Part shown: in pieces, positions 42,579 to 54,257 of the stretch | Layout of the letters: each line of letters starts with the position of its first letter | Position numbering within the stretch: the first letter of the stretch is position 1 | Notes under the pieces: model-generated | What the model was told of the DNA's origin: nothing | What the model saw: only the letters and a program-made list of their open reading frames with translations | Database searches by the model: none | Translations under genes and position numbers: made by a program | From: Ensifer adhaerens | GTDB taxonomy: Bacteria > Pseudomonadota > Alphaproteobacteria > Rhizobiales > Rhizobiaceae | Direction: 5' to 3' | DNA: 64,000 nucleotides | NCBI RefSeq assembly: GCF_000697965.2 | Contig: NZ_CP015882.1 | Span: forward strand, 1,339,001 to 1,403,000

Positions 42579-42605
42579 TTAGCAGCCGCACGATGCGAGT
42601 GCTGA
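42579..42605 (+). promoter_or_regulatory. CIRCE operator of groESL (degenerate)
   Basis: TTAGCAGCC, 9 bases, GAGTGCTGA; compare CIRCE TTAGCACTC-N9-GAGTGCTAA (7 of 9 and 8 of 9). HrcA repressor site 148 bases before groES. Confidence 0.7.
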
Positions 42606-42752
42606 TTTTTTTGATTTCACCCCTTGAATTCGAAAAATTGTGAAACCAGATGATTTGCGCAAGACGCTCATTCGAGGTTTTGCACCCGTCTGGACTGTCC
42701 GGTCCGGTGATGGGGGAACAACGTCAATAGTGTTTGTCCATTGGAGGAAAAC

Positions 42753-43067
42753 ATGTCTTTCCGACCGCTGCATGATCGCATTCTCGTCCGCCGGGTTGAC
42801 TCAGAAGAGAAAACCAGGGGCGGCATCATCATTCCTGATACGGCAAAGGAGAAACCCCAGGAGGGAGAAGTCGTTTCCGTCGGACCTGGCGCACGCAATG
42901 AAGCGGGCCAAGTCCAGGCGCTCGACGTCAAAGCAGGCGACCGTATTCTGTTCGGCAAGTGGTCAGGAACCGAGATCAAGATCAATGGGGAAGACCTGCT
43001 GATCATGAAAGAAAGCGACGTCCTGGGTGTCCTCGAGGCCCAAGTCGAGCGCAAGCAGGCAGCTTAA
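42753..43067 (+). CDS. groES: Co-chaperonin GroES
   Basis: 104-residue 10-kDa lid of the chaperonin. [13 protein letters not shown], mobile loop [21 protein letters not shown], and [31 protein letters not shown] are standard. GGAGG lies six bases upstream of ATG 42753; the ORF's earlier ATG is ignored. First gene of groESL. Confidence 0.96.
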   Translation: MSFRPLHDRILVRRVDSEEKTRGGIIIPDTAKEKPQEGEVVSVGPGARNEAGQVQALDVKAGDRILFGKWSGTEIKINGEDLLIMKESDVLGVLEAQVERKQAA

Positions 43068-43108
43068 GCCCACACCATAAATCCATCAGTCAACTAGCTG
43101 CCTATTGA

Positions 43109-44749
<1,641 letters not shown>

Positions 44750-44758
44750 AGCGATGGT

Positions 44759-44788
44759 TCAGGCCCGTTCTCACGGGAGCGGGCCTGA
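44759..44788 (+). terminator. Hairpin terminator behind groEL
   Basis: TCAGGCCCG / CGGGCCTGA with a 12-base loop, ten bases past the stop; no T-run, so partial read-through into the DUF982 gene is possible. Confidence 0.55.
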
Positions 44789-44858
44789 CGACTCCACCGA
44801 TCGGCCCCGCCGGCTGGTCCACAGGTTGGTGGTGCCGCAGCTATTAAGTGAGGTAGAA

Positions 44859-45161
44859 ATGCAAATGAAGATGTTTGACCGGCCACTTTACCTGCGTGAA
44901 AGGAAGGATCTGATCCTCGAAATCACAAACCTAGACGATGCGATCGATTTCCTTGAGGAGTGGTCCAAAGGAGACCGTGACATCATTCACGACGCAACCC
45001 TGAAGACGTGCTACCTCGCCCACGACGGACATAAGCCCCTTCAGGTGGCGCGAGACGCACTGCGCGCCTTCGCGAAGAAGAAGGGTATACTCGTGAAAAC
45101 TCCCGCGGTTGCGCCGTGGATGATCAAAGCAAAGTCCGGCGGCGGGCGACTCTCGCCTTAA
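44859..45161 (+). CDS. DUF982 domain protein behind groEL
   Basis: 100 residues, paralogue of the protein at 41173 (LEITNLDDAIDFLEEWSKGDRD, KPLQVARDALRAFAKKKGILVKTP). Start 44859 has GAGG upstream. Unknown function; placement directly behind groESL suggests a stress role. Nothing was recognised in 45162-45368. Confidence 0.85.
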   Translation: MQMKMFDRPLYLRERKDLILEITNLDDAIDFLEEWSKGDRDIIHDATLKTCYLAHDGHKPLQVARDALRAFAKKKGILVKTPAVAPWMIKAKSGGGRLSP

Positions 45162-45368
45162 ACCAACCTTCCCGCGAGAGGCTGCGAGGCCCGCTGGCGT
45201 CTAGCACGGACGCTTTTTCCCGAATTAAGGATATGGCCGTCGGACGGTTCGCTGTCCGGCGGCGGAGGAAGCGTCAGGCTGAACGGGTAACCTGCCGGCT
45301 TCGGGGTGGAGAGCAGATGGTTTGCCCGGGTCCCTTGTTTGGCGCGCGGGATCTCAGCGAGCCTAGTC

Positions 45369-47516
45369 TTAGTCTAGAGGCGACGACGCTTTACCCAGCT
45401 TCACCGACGGTTCTCGGGCCCAGACGCGCAGCTTGCCGAGCGTCGAGACGAAATCGGATATTCCCTTTTCGCCTGGAAGCTCGATTGTACCCTCATCGAG
45501 GCCATCGGCGATCCCGGCTTTTTCGATCAACGGCATCGCCGAGGGGTCGTAGCCGATGAACTTGCAATGCTGGAAGGCGTCCGCCACGAAATCGCGGGCG
45601 GTGGCTTCCTTTACGAGGTCGTCGATGGCGTCAGCCGAAGTCAGCAGGACGACGGCGTCGAACAGCACGGAGGGACCGCCATCGATCATGTGATGTGCTT
45701 CTATCCAGGTCCCGTCCGAGGCCGTAGCGCGCCCGACCTTCGGAGCGACAAGTTCGCAGGCCCCCTTTTCCTTGGCGACCGCCGCCGTCAGGCCGTTTAA
45801 CAACGCTGCATCCAGACCGTCGGTGATCAGGATGCCGAGCTTGCGGCCCTCGAAGCGTTTCGGTCCGCGTTCCACGATGCTGAGCGCTGGGGACGGTTCA
45901 AGATCCTGCCGTGTTGGCATGGCCGCATCAGCCGGGCTTGGCATCGAATGGAAGCCGAGCTTCTGGGCAACGGCGGTTGCTAGCGTTTCGTCGATATTGA
46001 GGAGATGGGACACCATCCGTTCGCGGATAGCCGGCGTTTCGACCTTGCTCAGCTCGAATGTCAGCGCGGCCGCAATGTGGCGTTGCTCGGGAGCGGTCTG
46101 GCTGATGTAGAATTGGCGAGCCTGGCTGTAGTGGTCGGCAAAGCTCTCCGGCCGTAGCCGCGCCTTCGTCCCTGTCTCTTCGGCGGGGAAATGCCGGTAG
46201 CCGCTCATCGGCGATTCCCGTGGCCCCTCCGCAAAGGAGTTCGGCTGGTAGTTCACTCTACCGATCGGATTGCGCATAGCCATGTGGCCATCCTGCTGGA
46301 AATGCGCGAAGGGACACTTCGGCGCATTAATCGGAAGATGGGTAAAATTGGGACTGCCGAGACGTTTCAGCTGCGTATCGAGATAGGAGAAGTTACGCCC
46401 CTGTAGGAGAGGATCGTTACTGAAATCGATGCCAGGCGGAACGTTCTGCGTCATGAATGCTACCTGCTCGGTCTCGGCAAAGAAGTTGTCCGGCATGCGA
46501 TCAAGGACGAGCCGTCCAATCGGCTGGGGCGCCAGGACCTCCTCGGGAATGATTTTCGTCGGATCAAGCACGTCGAAATCAAAGCTGTCTGCAAATTCCT
46601 GATCGAAAAGCTGAACCTGCAATTCCCATTCCGGGAAATTGCCCGACTGTATTGCCTGCCAAAGATCGCGGCGGTGAAAATCCGGGTCGGCGCCATTGAT
46701 CTTCACCGCCTCGTTCCAGGCTACCGACTGGAGGCCCAGCTTCGGCTTCCAGTGAAACTTAACGAAGGTCGACTCGTCCTTTGCATTGACGAGGCGGAAG
46801 GTGTGAACGCCAAACCCTTCCATGAACCGGAACGAGCGGGGGATCGCGCGATCCGACATCACCCACATGATCATGTGCATGCTTTCCGGCGTGAGGCTGA
46901 TGAAGTCCCAGAATGTATCGTGGGCAGATTGCGCCTGGGGAAAGGCGCGGTCCGGCTCGGGCTTCACCGCATGAATAATATCGGGAAACTTGATTGCATC
47001 CTGGATGAAGAAGACAGGAATGTTATTGCCTACCAGGTCCCAGTTGCCCTCCTTGGTGTAGATTTTTACCGCGAAACCGCGGACGTCGCGGGCAAGATCA
47101 AACGACCCCTTGCTGCCGGCAACTGTGGAAAAGCGGACGAACGCCGGTGTCTTCTCACCTGCTCGCTGAAAAACATCAGCCCGGGTATAGGCGGCGAGCG
47201 ACTCGTAGGTTTCGAAATAGCCGTGCGCTCCATAGCCTCGAGCGTGGACTACCCGCTCGGGGATCCGCTCATGGTCAAAGTGGAAAATCTTTTCACGGAA
47301 ATGAAAGTCGTCAATCACAAGCGGACCGCGTGGCCCAACGCGCAGGGAATTTTGGTCGTCGGCAACGGGGCCGCCCTGAGCGGTGGTCAGGACGGGCGTA
47401 TCGTCTTCCGCGATCTGGTGAAGCTCGCCTCCTTCCCAGCGGCGCACCTTTTGATCATGGATCGTCACAGTTTCCCGCTGCTTCAAGGTCGACTTTTCTT
47501 GAGATTTCTTGGCCAT
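45369..47516 (-). CDS. katE: Large-subunit catalase HPII with DJ-1/PfpI-like C-terminal domain
   Basis: 715-residue monofunctional catalase breaking down hydrogen peroxide. Active-site His in [16 protein letters not shown]; Asn in [14 protein letters not shown]; proximal heme Tyr in [15 protein letters not shown]. The last ~150 residues ([18 protein letters not shown] onward) are the flavodoxin-like domain of HPII enzymes. Full length. No general stress promoter was found directly upstream. Confidence 0.96.
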   Translation of the reverse strand: MAKKSQEKSTLKQRETVTIHDQKVRRWEGGELHQIAEDDTPVLTTAQGGPVADDQNSLRVGPRGPLVIDDFHFREKIFHFDHERIPERVVHARGYGAHGYFETYESLAAYTRADVFQRAGEKTPAFVRFSTVAGSKGSFDLARDVRGFAVKIYTKEGNWDLVGNNIPVFFIQDAIKFPDIIHAVKPEPDRAFPQAQSAHDTFWDFISLTPESMHMIMWVMSDRAIPRSFRFMEGFGVHTFRLVNAKDESTFVKFHWKPKLGLQSVAWNEAVKINGADPDFHRRDLWQAIQSGNFPEWELQVQLFDQEFADSFDFDVLDPTKIIPEEVLAPQPIGRLVLDRMPDNFFAETEQVAFMTQNVPPGIDFSNDPLLQGRNFSYLDTQLKRLGSPNFTHLPINAPKCPFAHFQQDGHMAMRNPIGRVNYQPNSFAEGPRESPMSGYRHFPAEETGTKARLRPESFADHYSQARQFYISQTAPEQRHIAAALTFELSKVETPAIRERMVSHLLNIDETLATAVAQKLGFHSMPSPADAAMPTRQDLEPSPALSIVERGPKRFEGRKLGILITDGLDAALLNGLTAAVAKEKGACELVAPKVGRATASDGTWIEAHHMIDGGPSVLFDAVVLLTSADAIDDLVKEATARDFVADAFQHCKFIGYDPSAMPLIEKAGIADGLDEGTIELPGEKGISDFVSTLGKLRVWAREPSVKLGKASSPLD

Positions 47517-47595
47517 GGGGCGAACTCCGTTGTTTCGAATTGATTGGCCGGGTCACTACGCGGAGAGTGCGCACTTGCCTGTGCCGGAATGAAAA

Positions 47596-47617
47596 AGCCG
47601 CCGTTCACGGCGGCTTC
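47596..47617 (-). terminator. Rho-independent terminator behind yciE
   Basis: AAGCCGCCG / CGGCGGCTT, 4-base loop, followed on the minus strand by a T5 run; 17 bases past the yciE stop. Confidence 0.8.
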
Positions 47618-47633
47618 TCCATGTCGAGTTGGA

Positions 47634-48143
47634 CTACTCGGCGGCCTGCTTGGACGCCTTTAAGTTTGCCGCAGCTTCGCCCAGTGCCGTCAGCTTTTGA
47701 TCGGTGGCGATCTCCTCCTGGAGATTGGCGTCGAGCAGTGGAACGGCTTCATCGAGACCAAGCTGGGCGGCCCATGATTTGAGCGTCCCATAGCGGGCAA
47801 TTTCATAGTGTTCGACCGCCTGGGCCGACGAGATGAGGCCGGCATCGAGGGCGGGGCTGTCACGGTACTCTTCCATGATTTCTTCGCCTTCGGCGAGGAT
47901 GCCTTGGATGGCTTCACATGTCTTACCCCGCAGAGGTTTTCCGATAATCTCAAAAACCTGCCCCAGCCGCTCGATTTGACCTTCGGTCTCGTCCCGGTGC
48001 TTGAGGAAGCCAGCTTTGCCTTCTTCAGAGCGCGCAGCCCGTGCCATCTTTGGGAGCGCCTTGAGGATTTGCTTTTCCGCGAAATAGATGTCCATGAGGG
48101 TATCGTGGAAGAGATCGCTCAGGACTTTCGTCTTGGTAGCCAT
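47634..48143 (-). CDS. YciE/YciF ferritin-like protein (DUF892)
   Basis: 169-residue four-helix-bundle protein of the DUF892 family (LFHDTLMDIYFAEKQILKALPKMA, HRDETEGQIERLGQVFEIIGK, AQAVEHYEIARYGTL). Glu/His ligands for a di-iron site are conserved. Induced by osmotic and general stress in other bacteria. A perfect general stress promoter lies upstream. Confidence 0.93.
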   Translation of the reverse strand: MATKTKVLSDLFHDTLMDIYFAEKQILKALPKMARAARSEEGKAGFLKHRDETEGQIERLGQVFEIIGKPLRGKTCEAIQGILAEGEEIMEEYRDSPALDAGLISSAQAVEHYEIARYGTLKSWAAQLGLDEAVPLLDANLQEEIATDQKLTALGEAAANLKASKQAAE

Positions 48144-48251
48144 TTGGTGGCCTTTCTCTCATTTCGAGTTGAACTACGTCAGTTCACTCTTTGAACAGTT
48201 CACAGGTGAGGGTCACCAAGTCATCAATCCGCATGATCTCAGACCACACCA

Positions 48252-48276
48252 AACGTTGTGGCGCCGGCTATGTTCC
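48252..48276 (-). promoter_or_regulatory. EcfG/RpoE2 general stress promoter of yciE
   Basis: Minus strand GGAAC, 16 bases, CGTT, exact consensus; 109 bases before the start codon. Confidence 0.75.
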
Positions 48277-48499
48277 GGTTTCTGTGAAAAGGAGCGTCGA
48301 AAACTCGCAGTGCCAAAGATCGGCGACGCAGTGAACTCATTCTTTCTTTCTGCAAGATGCCTTTTTCCTTCTGACGATCCCGTGTTCAGGGACGTTTGAA
48401 GTTCGGCTTTCGTGAGCAGAATCGGCGCCACCAATGGGAACTCGATTGACACCGGTGGTCCCGAATAGACGGGTTGGGAAATTTAAGTTGGCCAAAACT

Positions 48500-48524
48500 G
48501 GAACAAACAGTGTGCCCGGCGGTT
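48500..48524 (+). promoter_or_regulatory. General stress promoter of the glycan operon
   Basis: GGAAC, 16 bases, GGTT; about 99 bases before the first gene. The element is itself near-symmetric (GGAAC ... GTTCC), so a minus-strand site of the same spacing also exists. Apart from the two promoters, 48144-48622 shows nothing. Confidence 0.55.
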
Positions 48525-48622
48525 CCAAGCCGAGACTATTAGATTCCTGACAAATACAACTCCGTTTCCCCAAACGCGGTGGTCGTCAAGACGTTCGCGA
48601 ATGTAGATGTGCGAAGTGAGTA

Positions 48623-49786
48623 ATGCGAAAGATTGTCGTCATCAGTGATTTCCAGGACGGCTGGCCACCGGTTTCAACAGTCCCGACTAAGTCAGAGCGC
48701 TTGGCGGCCTGGGCATCGACTTTCGCGGATGATTTGGCTGCTCGGCCAACCGCAGAAGACAATGTCGAGGTAAAGGGTAGCTATCTCGAACGAATGCCAA
48801 TTGCCTGCGTAGCCGATGGCCTAGTCGATCGGGCGGAGATCTGGAGCCATTGGCTGGCCAGCGGCCCCCCACCAACGGTAAGAGAAAGTTCCTTCCTGAC
48901 ACGGCGCTCGTTCCACCTCGACGGTAACACCCCTCCGTTTTCGTCGGACGACATGCTTGCTCATATCGAGATCTATGGCGCTCCGGATATTCTCTGTGTC
49001 TGGGGCCTAGGGGTCGATGAGGAAATCCTGCAGGCTTGTCGAAACAGCTTCAAAATCTATAACTCGATCGACGCGCCGGCGTTGCGGGTCCCTTTCGCCA
49101 CGAGCCGCCACTTCGATCTGATCCTGACCGGATCAGAAGAGCAGAGCCGCGAGGTCGAGGCGTGTCACCCGGGCAAACGCACCGCGGTCCTTCCGATCGG
49201 TCCGGAATTTGCAGCACCGTCGATGTTCTACCCAATCGAGGGGGCCAAGCCTTACGACATAATTTATGTAGCCGCCGCGCAAGCCTATAAGCGTCACGAT
49301 GTCCTGTTTCACGCGCTCGCCAAGATGCCGAAGTCCGTGCGCGCACTTTGCGTTTTCGGCTACGGCGATCGATCGGATCAGTTGCGTCAACACGCGGCGG
49401 AATTGCAGATTGATGTCGACTTTGTCGGACCTCCAGGCGTCTCCTTTGCGGAGGTCAACAGGTTGATGAATCTCGCTCGCATGGGCGTGGTGTGCGGGGT
49501 CGATGACGGGGCCCCGGCGGTCCTCACCGAATACATGCTCGCAGGTTTGCCTGTACTTGCCAACGCCGAACTGCGATGCGGCCAGCAATACATAACCCCG
49601 CAGACCGGCGCGACCGCAACGTCGGACGAGTTTCATATTGCTATTGCCCAGATGTTGTCGCGGCTTACCGACTTTAGTCCGCGCGACGCAGTCCTCCGAT
49701 CTTGGACTTGGCCACACTCCATCAAGAAACTTCGCCAGCTCATTCGAGCCGAACAGTCAGCAAACAAGGAGGCGCGCGTCAATTGA
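48623..49786 (+). CDS. Glycosyltransferase, GT4-like
   Basis: 387 residues with two Rossmann-like halves. The C-terminal half carries the donor-binding pattern (YDIIYVAAAQAYKRHDVLFHAL, VDFVGPPGVSFAEVNRLMNLARMGVVCGVDDGAPAVLTEYMLAGLPVLA) in which the Glu of the E-x7-E motif is kept only once. First gene of a six-gene operon; the next start is 33 bases on. Acceptor and donor sugars are unknown. Confidence 0.85.
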   Translation: MRKIVVISDFQDGWPPVSTVPTKSERLAAWASTFADDLAARPTAEDNVEVKGSYLERMPIACVADGLVDRAEIWSHWLASGPPPTVRESSFLTRRSFHLDGNTPPFSSDDMLAHIEIYGAPDILCVWGLGVDEEILQACRNSFKIYNSIDAPALRVPFATSRHFDLILTGSEEQSREVEACHPGKRTAVLPIGPEFAAPSMFYPIEGAKPYDIIYVAAAQAYKRHDVLFHALAKMPKSVRALCVFGYGDRSDQLRQHAAELQIDVDFVGPPGVSFAEVNRLMNLARMGVVCGVDDGAPAVLTEYMLAGLPVLANAELRCGQQYITPQTGATATSDEFHIAIAQMLSRLTDFSPRDAVLRSWTWPHSIKKLRQLIRAEQSANKEARVN

Positions 49787-49819
49787 AGTTGTTCGGGCCT
49801 ACGAACATCTCAGCGCGGA

Positions 49820-52168
49820 ATGAGTATGGATGTTCTAACCGCAGATCCGAAGAAAAAAGAGAGTTCTTCTAATGCTCGCGCGCCGGTGATTTGTTTTTCA
49901 CACCTGCGGTGGGATTATGTCGTGCAGCGGCCACAACACCTCATGAAGCGGTTTGCTCGCGACCGACACGTCTACTTCTTTGAAGAGTTTATTGCGACAG
50001 ACCACCATCTGGCCTATCTGGAAATCCATCCTTTCGCGGGCACGACCGTAAAATCCGTTAGGCCCCGAATTCCCAGGGAATGGACCGAGGCACAACGAAA
50101 CACGGGTTTGGCCGGATTGCTCGACGAGCTTCTGGACCTTGTTGGTCATCCCAAGCCAGTCCTGTGGTTCTACACACCAATGATGTTTCCATTTGCCCGG
50201 CATGTCGACGCGGCCGCAATTGTTTATGATTGCATGGACGAACTTGCCAACTTCAGATTCGCGCCGGCAAATATGGTGAAACTGGAGCGTGAGCTGATGC
50301 ATCGGGCTGATGTGGTCTTCACAGGTGGCCATAGCCTCTACGACGCCAAGCGCCTCCTGCATGACAACATTCATCCCTTTCCCTCCAGCGTGGATGTGGG
50401 GCACTTTCGGTCGGCACGCACGGTGCCGATCAGCCCACCGGACCAAGCGGATCTTGCTGGCCCTGTCCTCGGTTTTTGCGGAGTCATCGATGAGCGTCTT
50501 GATCTGGAACTGATAAGCGTCTTGGCGGCACGACGGCCGTCCTGGTCAATCGTTCTCATTGGTCCGGTGGCCAAGATCAGGGAAGAGGATCTTCCTCGCG
50601 CACCCAACATCCACTACCTCGGCCAGAAGGACTACAAGGTCCTGCCTGCCTATTTCTCTGGGTGGAACGTGGCTCTAATGCCGTTTGCCATGAATGAGGC
50701 CACCCGGTTTATCAGCCCGACAAAGACCCCGGAATACCTGGCAGCCGGGCTTGCCGTGGTCACTACGCCGGTTGTCGACGTCGTGCGTCAATACAAAGAC
50801 ATCAGCGGGGTCTTCTTTGCATCCGATGCGAGCGAATTCGTTGAGGCATGCGAAGCCGCAATGAATTTAAAGCCCCGGTCAGGAAAATGGCTGAAAGGCG
50901 TCGATGAATTTCTGTCGACGGTCTCATGGGATGAGACTCACCGGAAAATGGACGGATTGGTGCAGGAAGCGGCTGAAACAAATCTGCGCTCGATATCGCC
51001 CATTTCGCGAAAACCGGCAAAAATGAGATCTAAGCGCCGTGCTTATGATTTTTTGATTGTCGGCGCCGGTTTTGCTGGGGCAGTCCTTGCCGAGAGGCTG
51101 GCAAACAAAGGCAAGCACAATGTGCTCGTCTGCGATCGGCGATCCCACATCGCAGGCAATGCGTACGATTTCTACAACGAACATGGCGTTCTTGTTCACA
51201 AATATGGCCCGCACATCTTCCACACCAACAGCGAAATGATCTTCGACTATCTTTCGCGCTTTACCGCGTGGAGGCCATACGAACATCGCGTGCTTGCTGA
51301 TGTAGAGGGCAAGCTCTTGCCGATACCGATCAATCGCACAACCCTCAATGGGCTGTACGGACTTGATTTGAAGGACGACGACGCGGCTGCCCAGTACCTC
51401 GCCTCCAAGGCGGAGCCGATGGACCGGGTGCGCACTTCGAAGGACGTCGTTATCGCGCAGGTCGGATTGGATTTGTACCGGACATTTTTCGAGGGCTATA
51501 CGCGCAAGCAATGGGGACTGGATCCTTCTCAACTCGACAAGGCAGTTACCGCCCGCATTCCTACTCGCACGAACACCGACGATCGCTACTTCCAGGACAC
51601 CTTCCAGGCGATGCCAAAGGAGGGCTACACGAAGATGTTTGAGAATATGCTGGATAGCGATCGCATCGATATTCGGCTCAACACCGACTTTAGAGATGTC
51701 CGGGATGAGTTCCCCGGCACGCATATCATCTTCACCGGACCGATCGACGAGTTCTTCAACTATCAGTATGGTCGGCTTCCTTACCGGTGCCTGCGGTTCG
51801 AACACACGACCTACGACCAGCGGCGAATTTTGCCCGTCGGGGTCGTGAATTTTCCCTCTGAAGAGATTCCTTACACGAGAGTGACCGAATTCAAGCACAT
51901 CACCGGGCAAGTCCATCCTAAGACGAGTGTGTGTCACGAGTACGCGTGTTCAGCCGGAGACCCTTACTATCCGATCCCAAGGCCCGAAAATCAGGAGCTC
52001 TACAACCAGTACGCGCTTCTTGCACGCTCGCGCAGCGATGTGACCTTCGTCGGACGACTGGCGAGCTACCGCTACTACAACATGGACCAGGTTGTGGGTC
52101 AGGCACTTTCGACTTTCAAGCGATTTGCGGCCAGGGACACGGCGGACCATAGCTCGGGTGTTCGATGA
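49820..52168 (+). CDS. Glycosyltransferase - UDP-galactopyranose mutase fusion
   Basis: 782 residues, two enzymes. Residues ~20-395: GT with VICFSHLRWDYVVQRPQHLM, YDCMDELANF and the donor part GFCGVIDERLDLELI / PTKTPEYLAAGLAVVTTP. Residues 402-782: UDP-galactopyranose mutase, with FAD motif FLIVGAGFAGAVLAERLA, GPHIFHT, EGYTRKQWGLDPSQLD and GRLASYRYYNMDQV, i.e. full length. The mutase makes UDP-galactofuranose, so the GT half may use Galf directly. An in-frame ATG at 51023 begins the mutase part but has no ribosome site. Overlaps the next gene by four bases. Confidence 0.92.
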   Translation: MSMDVLTADPKKKESSSNARAPVICFSHLRWDYVVQRPQHLMKRFARDRHVYFFEEFIATDHHLAYLEIHPFAGTTVKSVRPRIPREWTEAQRNTGLAGLLDELLDLVGHPKPVLWFYTPMMFPFARHVDAAAIVYDCMDELANFRFAPANMVKLERELMHRADVVFTGGHSLYDAKRLLHDNIHPFPSSVDVGHFRSARTVPISPPDQADLAGPVLGFCGVIDERLDLELISVLAARRPSWSIVLIGPVAKIREEDLPRAPNIHYLGQKDYKVLPAYFSGWNVALMPFAMNEATRFISPTKTPEYLAAGLAVVTTPVVDVVRQYKDISGVFFASDASEFVEACEAAMNLKPRSGKWLKGVDEFLSTVSWDETHRKMDGLVQEAAETNLRSISPISRKPAKMRSKRRAYDFLIVGAGFAGAVLAERLANKGKHNVLVCDRRSHIAGNAYDFYNEHGVLVHKYGPHIFHTNSEMIFDYLSRFTAWRPYEHRVLADVEGKLLPIPINRTTLNGLYGLDLKDDDAAAQYLASKAEPMDRVRTSKDVVIAQVGLDLYRTFFEGYTRKQWGLDPSQLDKAVTARIPTRTNTDDRYFQDTFQAMPKEGYTKMFENMLDSDRIDIRLNTDFRDVRDEFPGTHIIFTGPIDEFFNYQYGRLPYRCLRFEHTTYDQRRILPVGVVNFPSEEIPYTRVTEFKHITGQVHPKTSVCHEYACSAGDPYYPIPRPENQELYNQYALLARSRSDVTFVGRLASYRYYNMDQVVGQALSTFKRFAARDTADHSSGVR

Positions 52169-54246
52169 GCCCTCTCATGAAGCCAAAACAAAAGCTCGTC
52201 ATTGCGACCGATAGCTGCGATGCATCGGGCATGGGTGCCCACATGCTTATTCTCGGCGAGGGGTTGAGCGAACACTTTGAAGTTACGATGGTGTTGCCGC
52301 GAGGATGCGAGGGCAACCTTGCTTCGAAAGCCTTCGCGCTCGGCTTGGCGGTCAAAGAGTTCGACGACATCGCCGAGTGCGGCTTGTGGCTGAAATCGGT
52401 CGATGCCGATCTTATTCATGTTCACGCAGGCATCGGCTGGGAAGGCCATGGGCTCGCACACGCCGGAAAAGTCGCAGGTGTTCCGGTTATCAGAACGGAG
52501 CATTTGCCGTTTCTCCTCACCGAAGGAGAACAGAAGGCGGCGTTCTTCGAGGGCCTTGGCTTCGTCGAGCGACTGGTTGTCGTCTCCCCCGCGGCGCGGT
52601 CGACTTTCCCCAATGAGAGCGTCGATCCAAACAAGATCAAGGTTGTCCGAAACGGAATTCCACCGCTTCGCGATGGCATCGAGGTGCGGTCTGAGTGGGG
52701 TTCCCAACGATCAAACACCCTTATATCGATCGCGCGCTTCACACGGCAGAAGGACCACCTGACCTTGGTCAGGGCGATGCCTCGCGTCCTGCAACAATTC
52801 CCCAATGCTGTGCTGCTACTGGTGGGTACGGGTCCTGAAGTCGGCAATGTGAAGGATTTGGTCGCAGAGCTCGGACTTGAACGCTCTGTGTTGTTTGCAG
52901 GACAGCGCAACGACATAGCCTCGCTGCTGGCATCGGCGGACGTTTTCGTTCTCTCATCGCTGTTCGAAGGGCTGCCGCTGGCGGTTCTTGAGGCGATGTC
53001 GGTGGGGGTCCCTGTCGTTGCGACTGCGATCGGAGGCACGATTGACGCTCTTGGAGACGAGCATCCCTTCCTTGTCGAGCCCAGCAATCCGGAAGGGCTT
53101 GCTGAGGGGATTATCTCCGTCCTAGCCGATCCGGCAGGGGCAGCTCGCACGGGAGAGGCGCAGCGACGAAGGTTCAAGCAACAATTCACCGCAGCCCGGA
53201 TGGTCGAGGAGACCGCAGAAATCTACCGATCCGTTCTCCATTCAGCGGTCGCCAACGAAAGAGAGCATCGAACCATGAAACGCACGCGCATCGGTTTTAT
53301 TGGAGTGGGCGGGATCGCGTCCCGCCATCTCGATATTTTGGCGGAATTCGACGACGTGCAACTCGTAGGCTTTGCCGATCCCGCCATCGAACGGGCCCAG
53401 CATGCGGCAGGCCGATTTGGCGCCAGAGCCTTTACTTCCTCTGCCCAGATGCTGGGCGAACTGGAACTGGATGCCGCCTATATCTGTGTCCCCCCATTTG
53501 CGCATGGCGATGTCGAGCGAGAGCTCATTTCGGCTCGGATTCCATTTTTTGTCGAGAAGCCAATCAGCCTGCATCTCGATCTTGCCAGGGAGCTCGCCGC
53601 GGGCATTGCTGCGGCCGGCCTGATTACCGCGGTGGGCTATCACTGGCGATACCTCGACACCGTCGAGGAAGCGCGCCGATGCCTGGCTGAGAACCCTGCG
53701 CAACTTGTTTCGGGCTACTGGCTCGATCAGACTCCACCCCCGAAGTGGTGGTGGAAAAAGGAGACATCAGGCGGGCAAACCGTCGAACAGACGACCCATA
53801 TCGTCGATCTCGCCCGTTATCTTGTCGGCGATATCGTCCGGGTATTCGGCCAGACGACGCATAGAAAAAGGGATGACTTTCCTGATCTCGATGTTGCCAC
53901 TTCGAGCACGGCCAGCTTTTTATTCGCAACAGGTGCAATCGGAAACATTGCGTCCACGTGTGCCTTGAAGTGGGGGCATCACATGGGATTGAACCTCTTT
54001 GCAGATGGCTTGGCGATTGAACTGACAGACCATGACATCATGGTGGATGTCGGGGCGGGGAGGCCGGTGCGCCGAGCCGACGGAGACCCGGTGCGGCTGG
54101 AGGATCGCGACTTCGTCGATGCGGTGCGGGGCCGCGAAAATCGCATTCGTTGCCCTTACCATGAGGCGCTCGCGACCCACCGCATTGCTTTAGCTCTGAG
54201 CAAGTCTGCCGAAACCGGTCAGCCCATCGACCTCCACAACTTTTAG
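52165..54246 (+). CDS. Glycosyltransferase - Gfo/Idh/MocA dehydrogenase fusion
   Basis: 693 residues, two enzymes. Residues 1-365: GT4 transferase (SIARFTRQKDHLTLVRAMP, FVLSSLFEGLPLAVLEAMSVGVPVVA with the E-x7-E pair). Residues 371-693: Gfo/Idh/MocA oxidoreductase with NAD(P) motif RIGFIGVGGIASRH, catalytic FFVEKPISL, and GQTVEQTTHIVDLARYL. The dehydrogenase begins at an in-frame ATG (53275) with GAGAG ten bases upstream, a possible second start. It probably oxidises or epimerises the sugar that the GT moves. Confidence 0.92.
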   Translation: MSPLMKPKQKLVIATDSCDASGMGAHMLILGEGLSEHFEVTMVLPRGCEGNLASKAFALGLAVKEFDDIAECGLWLKSVDADLIHVHAGIGWEGHGLAHAGKVAGVPVIRTEHLPFLLTEGEQKAAFFEGLGFVERLVVVSPAARSTFPNESVDPNKIKVVRNGIPPLRDGIEVRSEWGSQRSNTLISIARFTRQKDHLTLVRAMPRVLQQFPNAVLLLVGTGPEVGNVKDLVAELGLERSVLFAGQRNDIASLLASADVFVLSSLFEGLPLAVLEAMSVGVPVVATAIGGTIDALGDEHPFLVEPSNPEGLAEGIISVLADPAGAARTGEAQRRRFKQQFTAARMVEETAEIYRSVLHSAVANEREHRTMKRTRIGFIGVGGIASRHLDILAEFDDVQLVGFADPAIERAQHAAGRFGARAFTSSAQMLGELELDAAYICVPPFAHGDVERELISARIPFFVEKPISLHLDLARELAAGIAAAGLITAVGYHWRYLDTVEEARRCLAENPAQLVSGYWLDQTPPPKWWWKKETSGGQTVEQTTHIVDLARYLVGDIVRVFGQTTHRKRDDFPDLDVATSSTASFLFATGAIGNIASTCALKWGHHMGLNLFADGLAIELTDHDIMVDVGAGRPVRRADGDPVRLEDRDFVDAVRGRENRIRCPYHEALATHRIALALSKSAETGQPIDLHNF

Positions 54247-54257
54247 GAATTGTGCCG

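Noticed and set aside
42623..42645. CTTGAA-like RpoH promoter before groES
   Set aside because: No acceptable downstream element at the right distance; CIRCE is the better supported control site.
48182..48197. GTTC-N7-GAAC near the yciE/glycan promoters as a LexA box
   Set aside because: The alphaproteobacterial LexA operator is a direct repeat; this is an inverted arrangement and no SOS gene follows.
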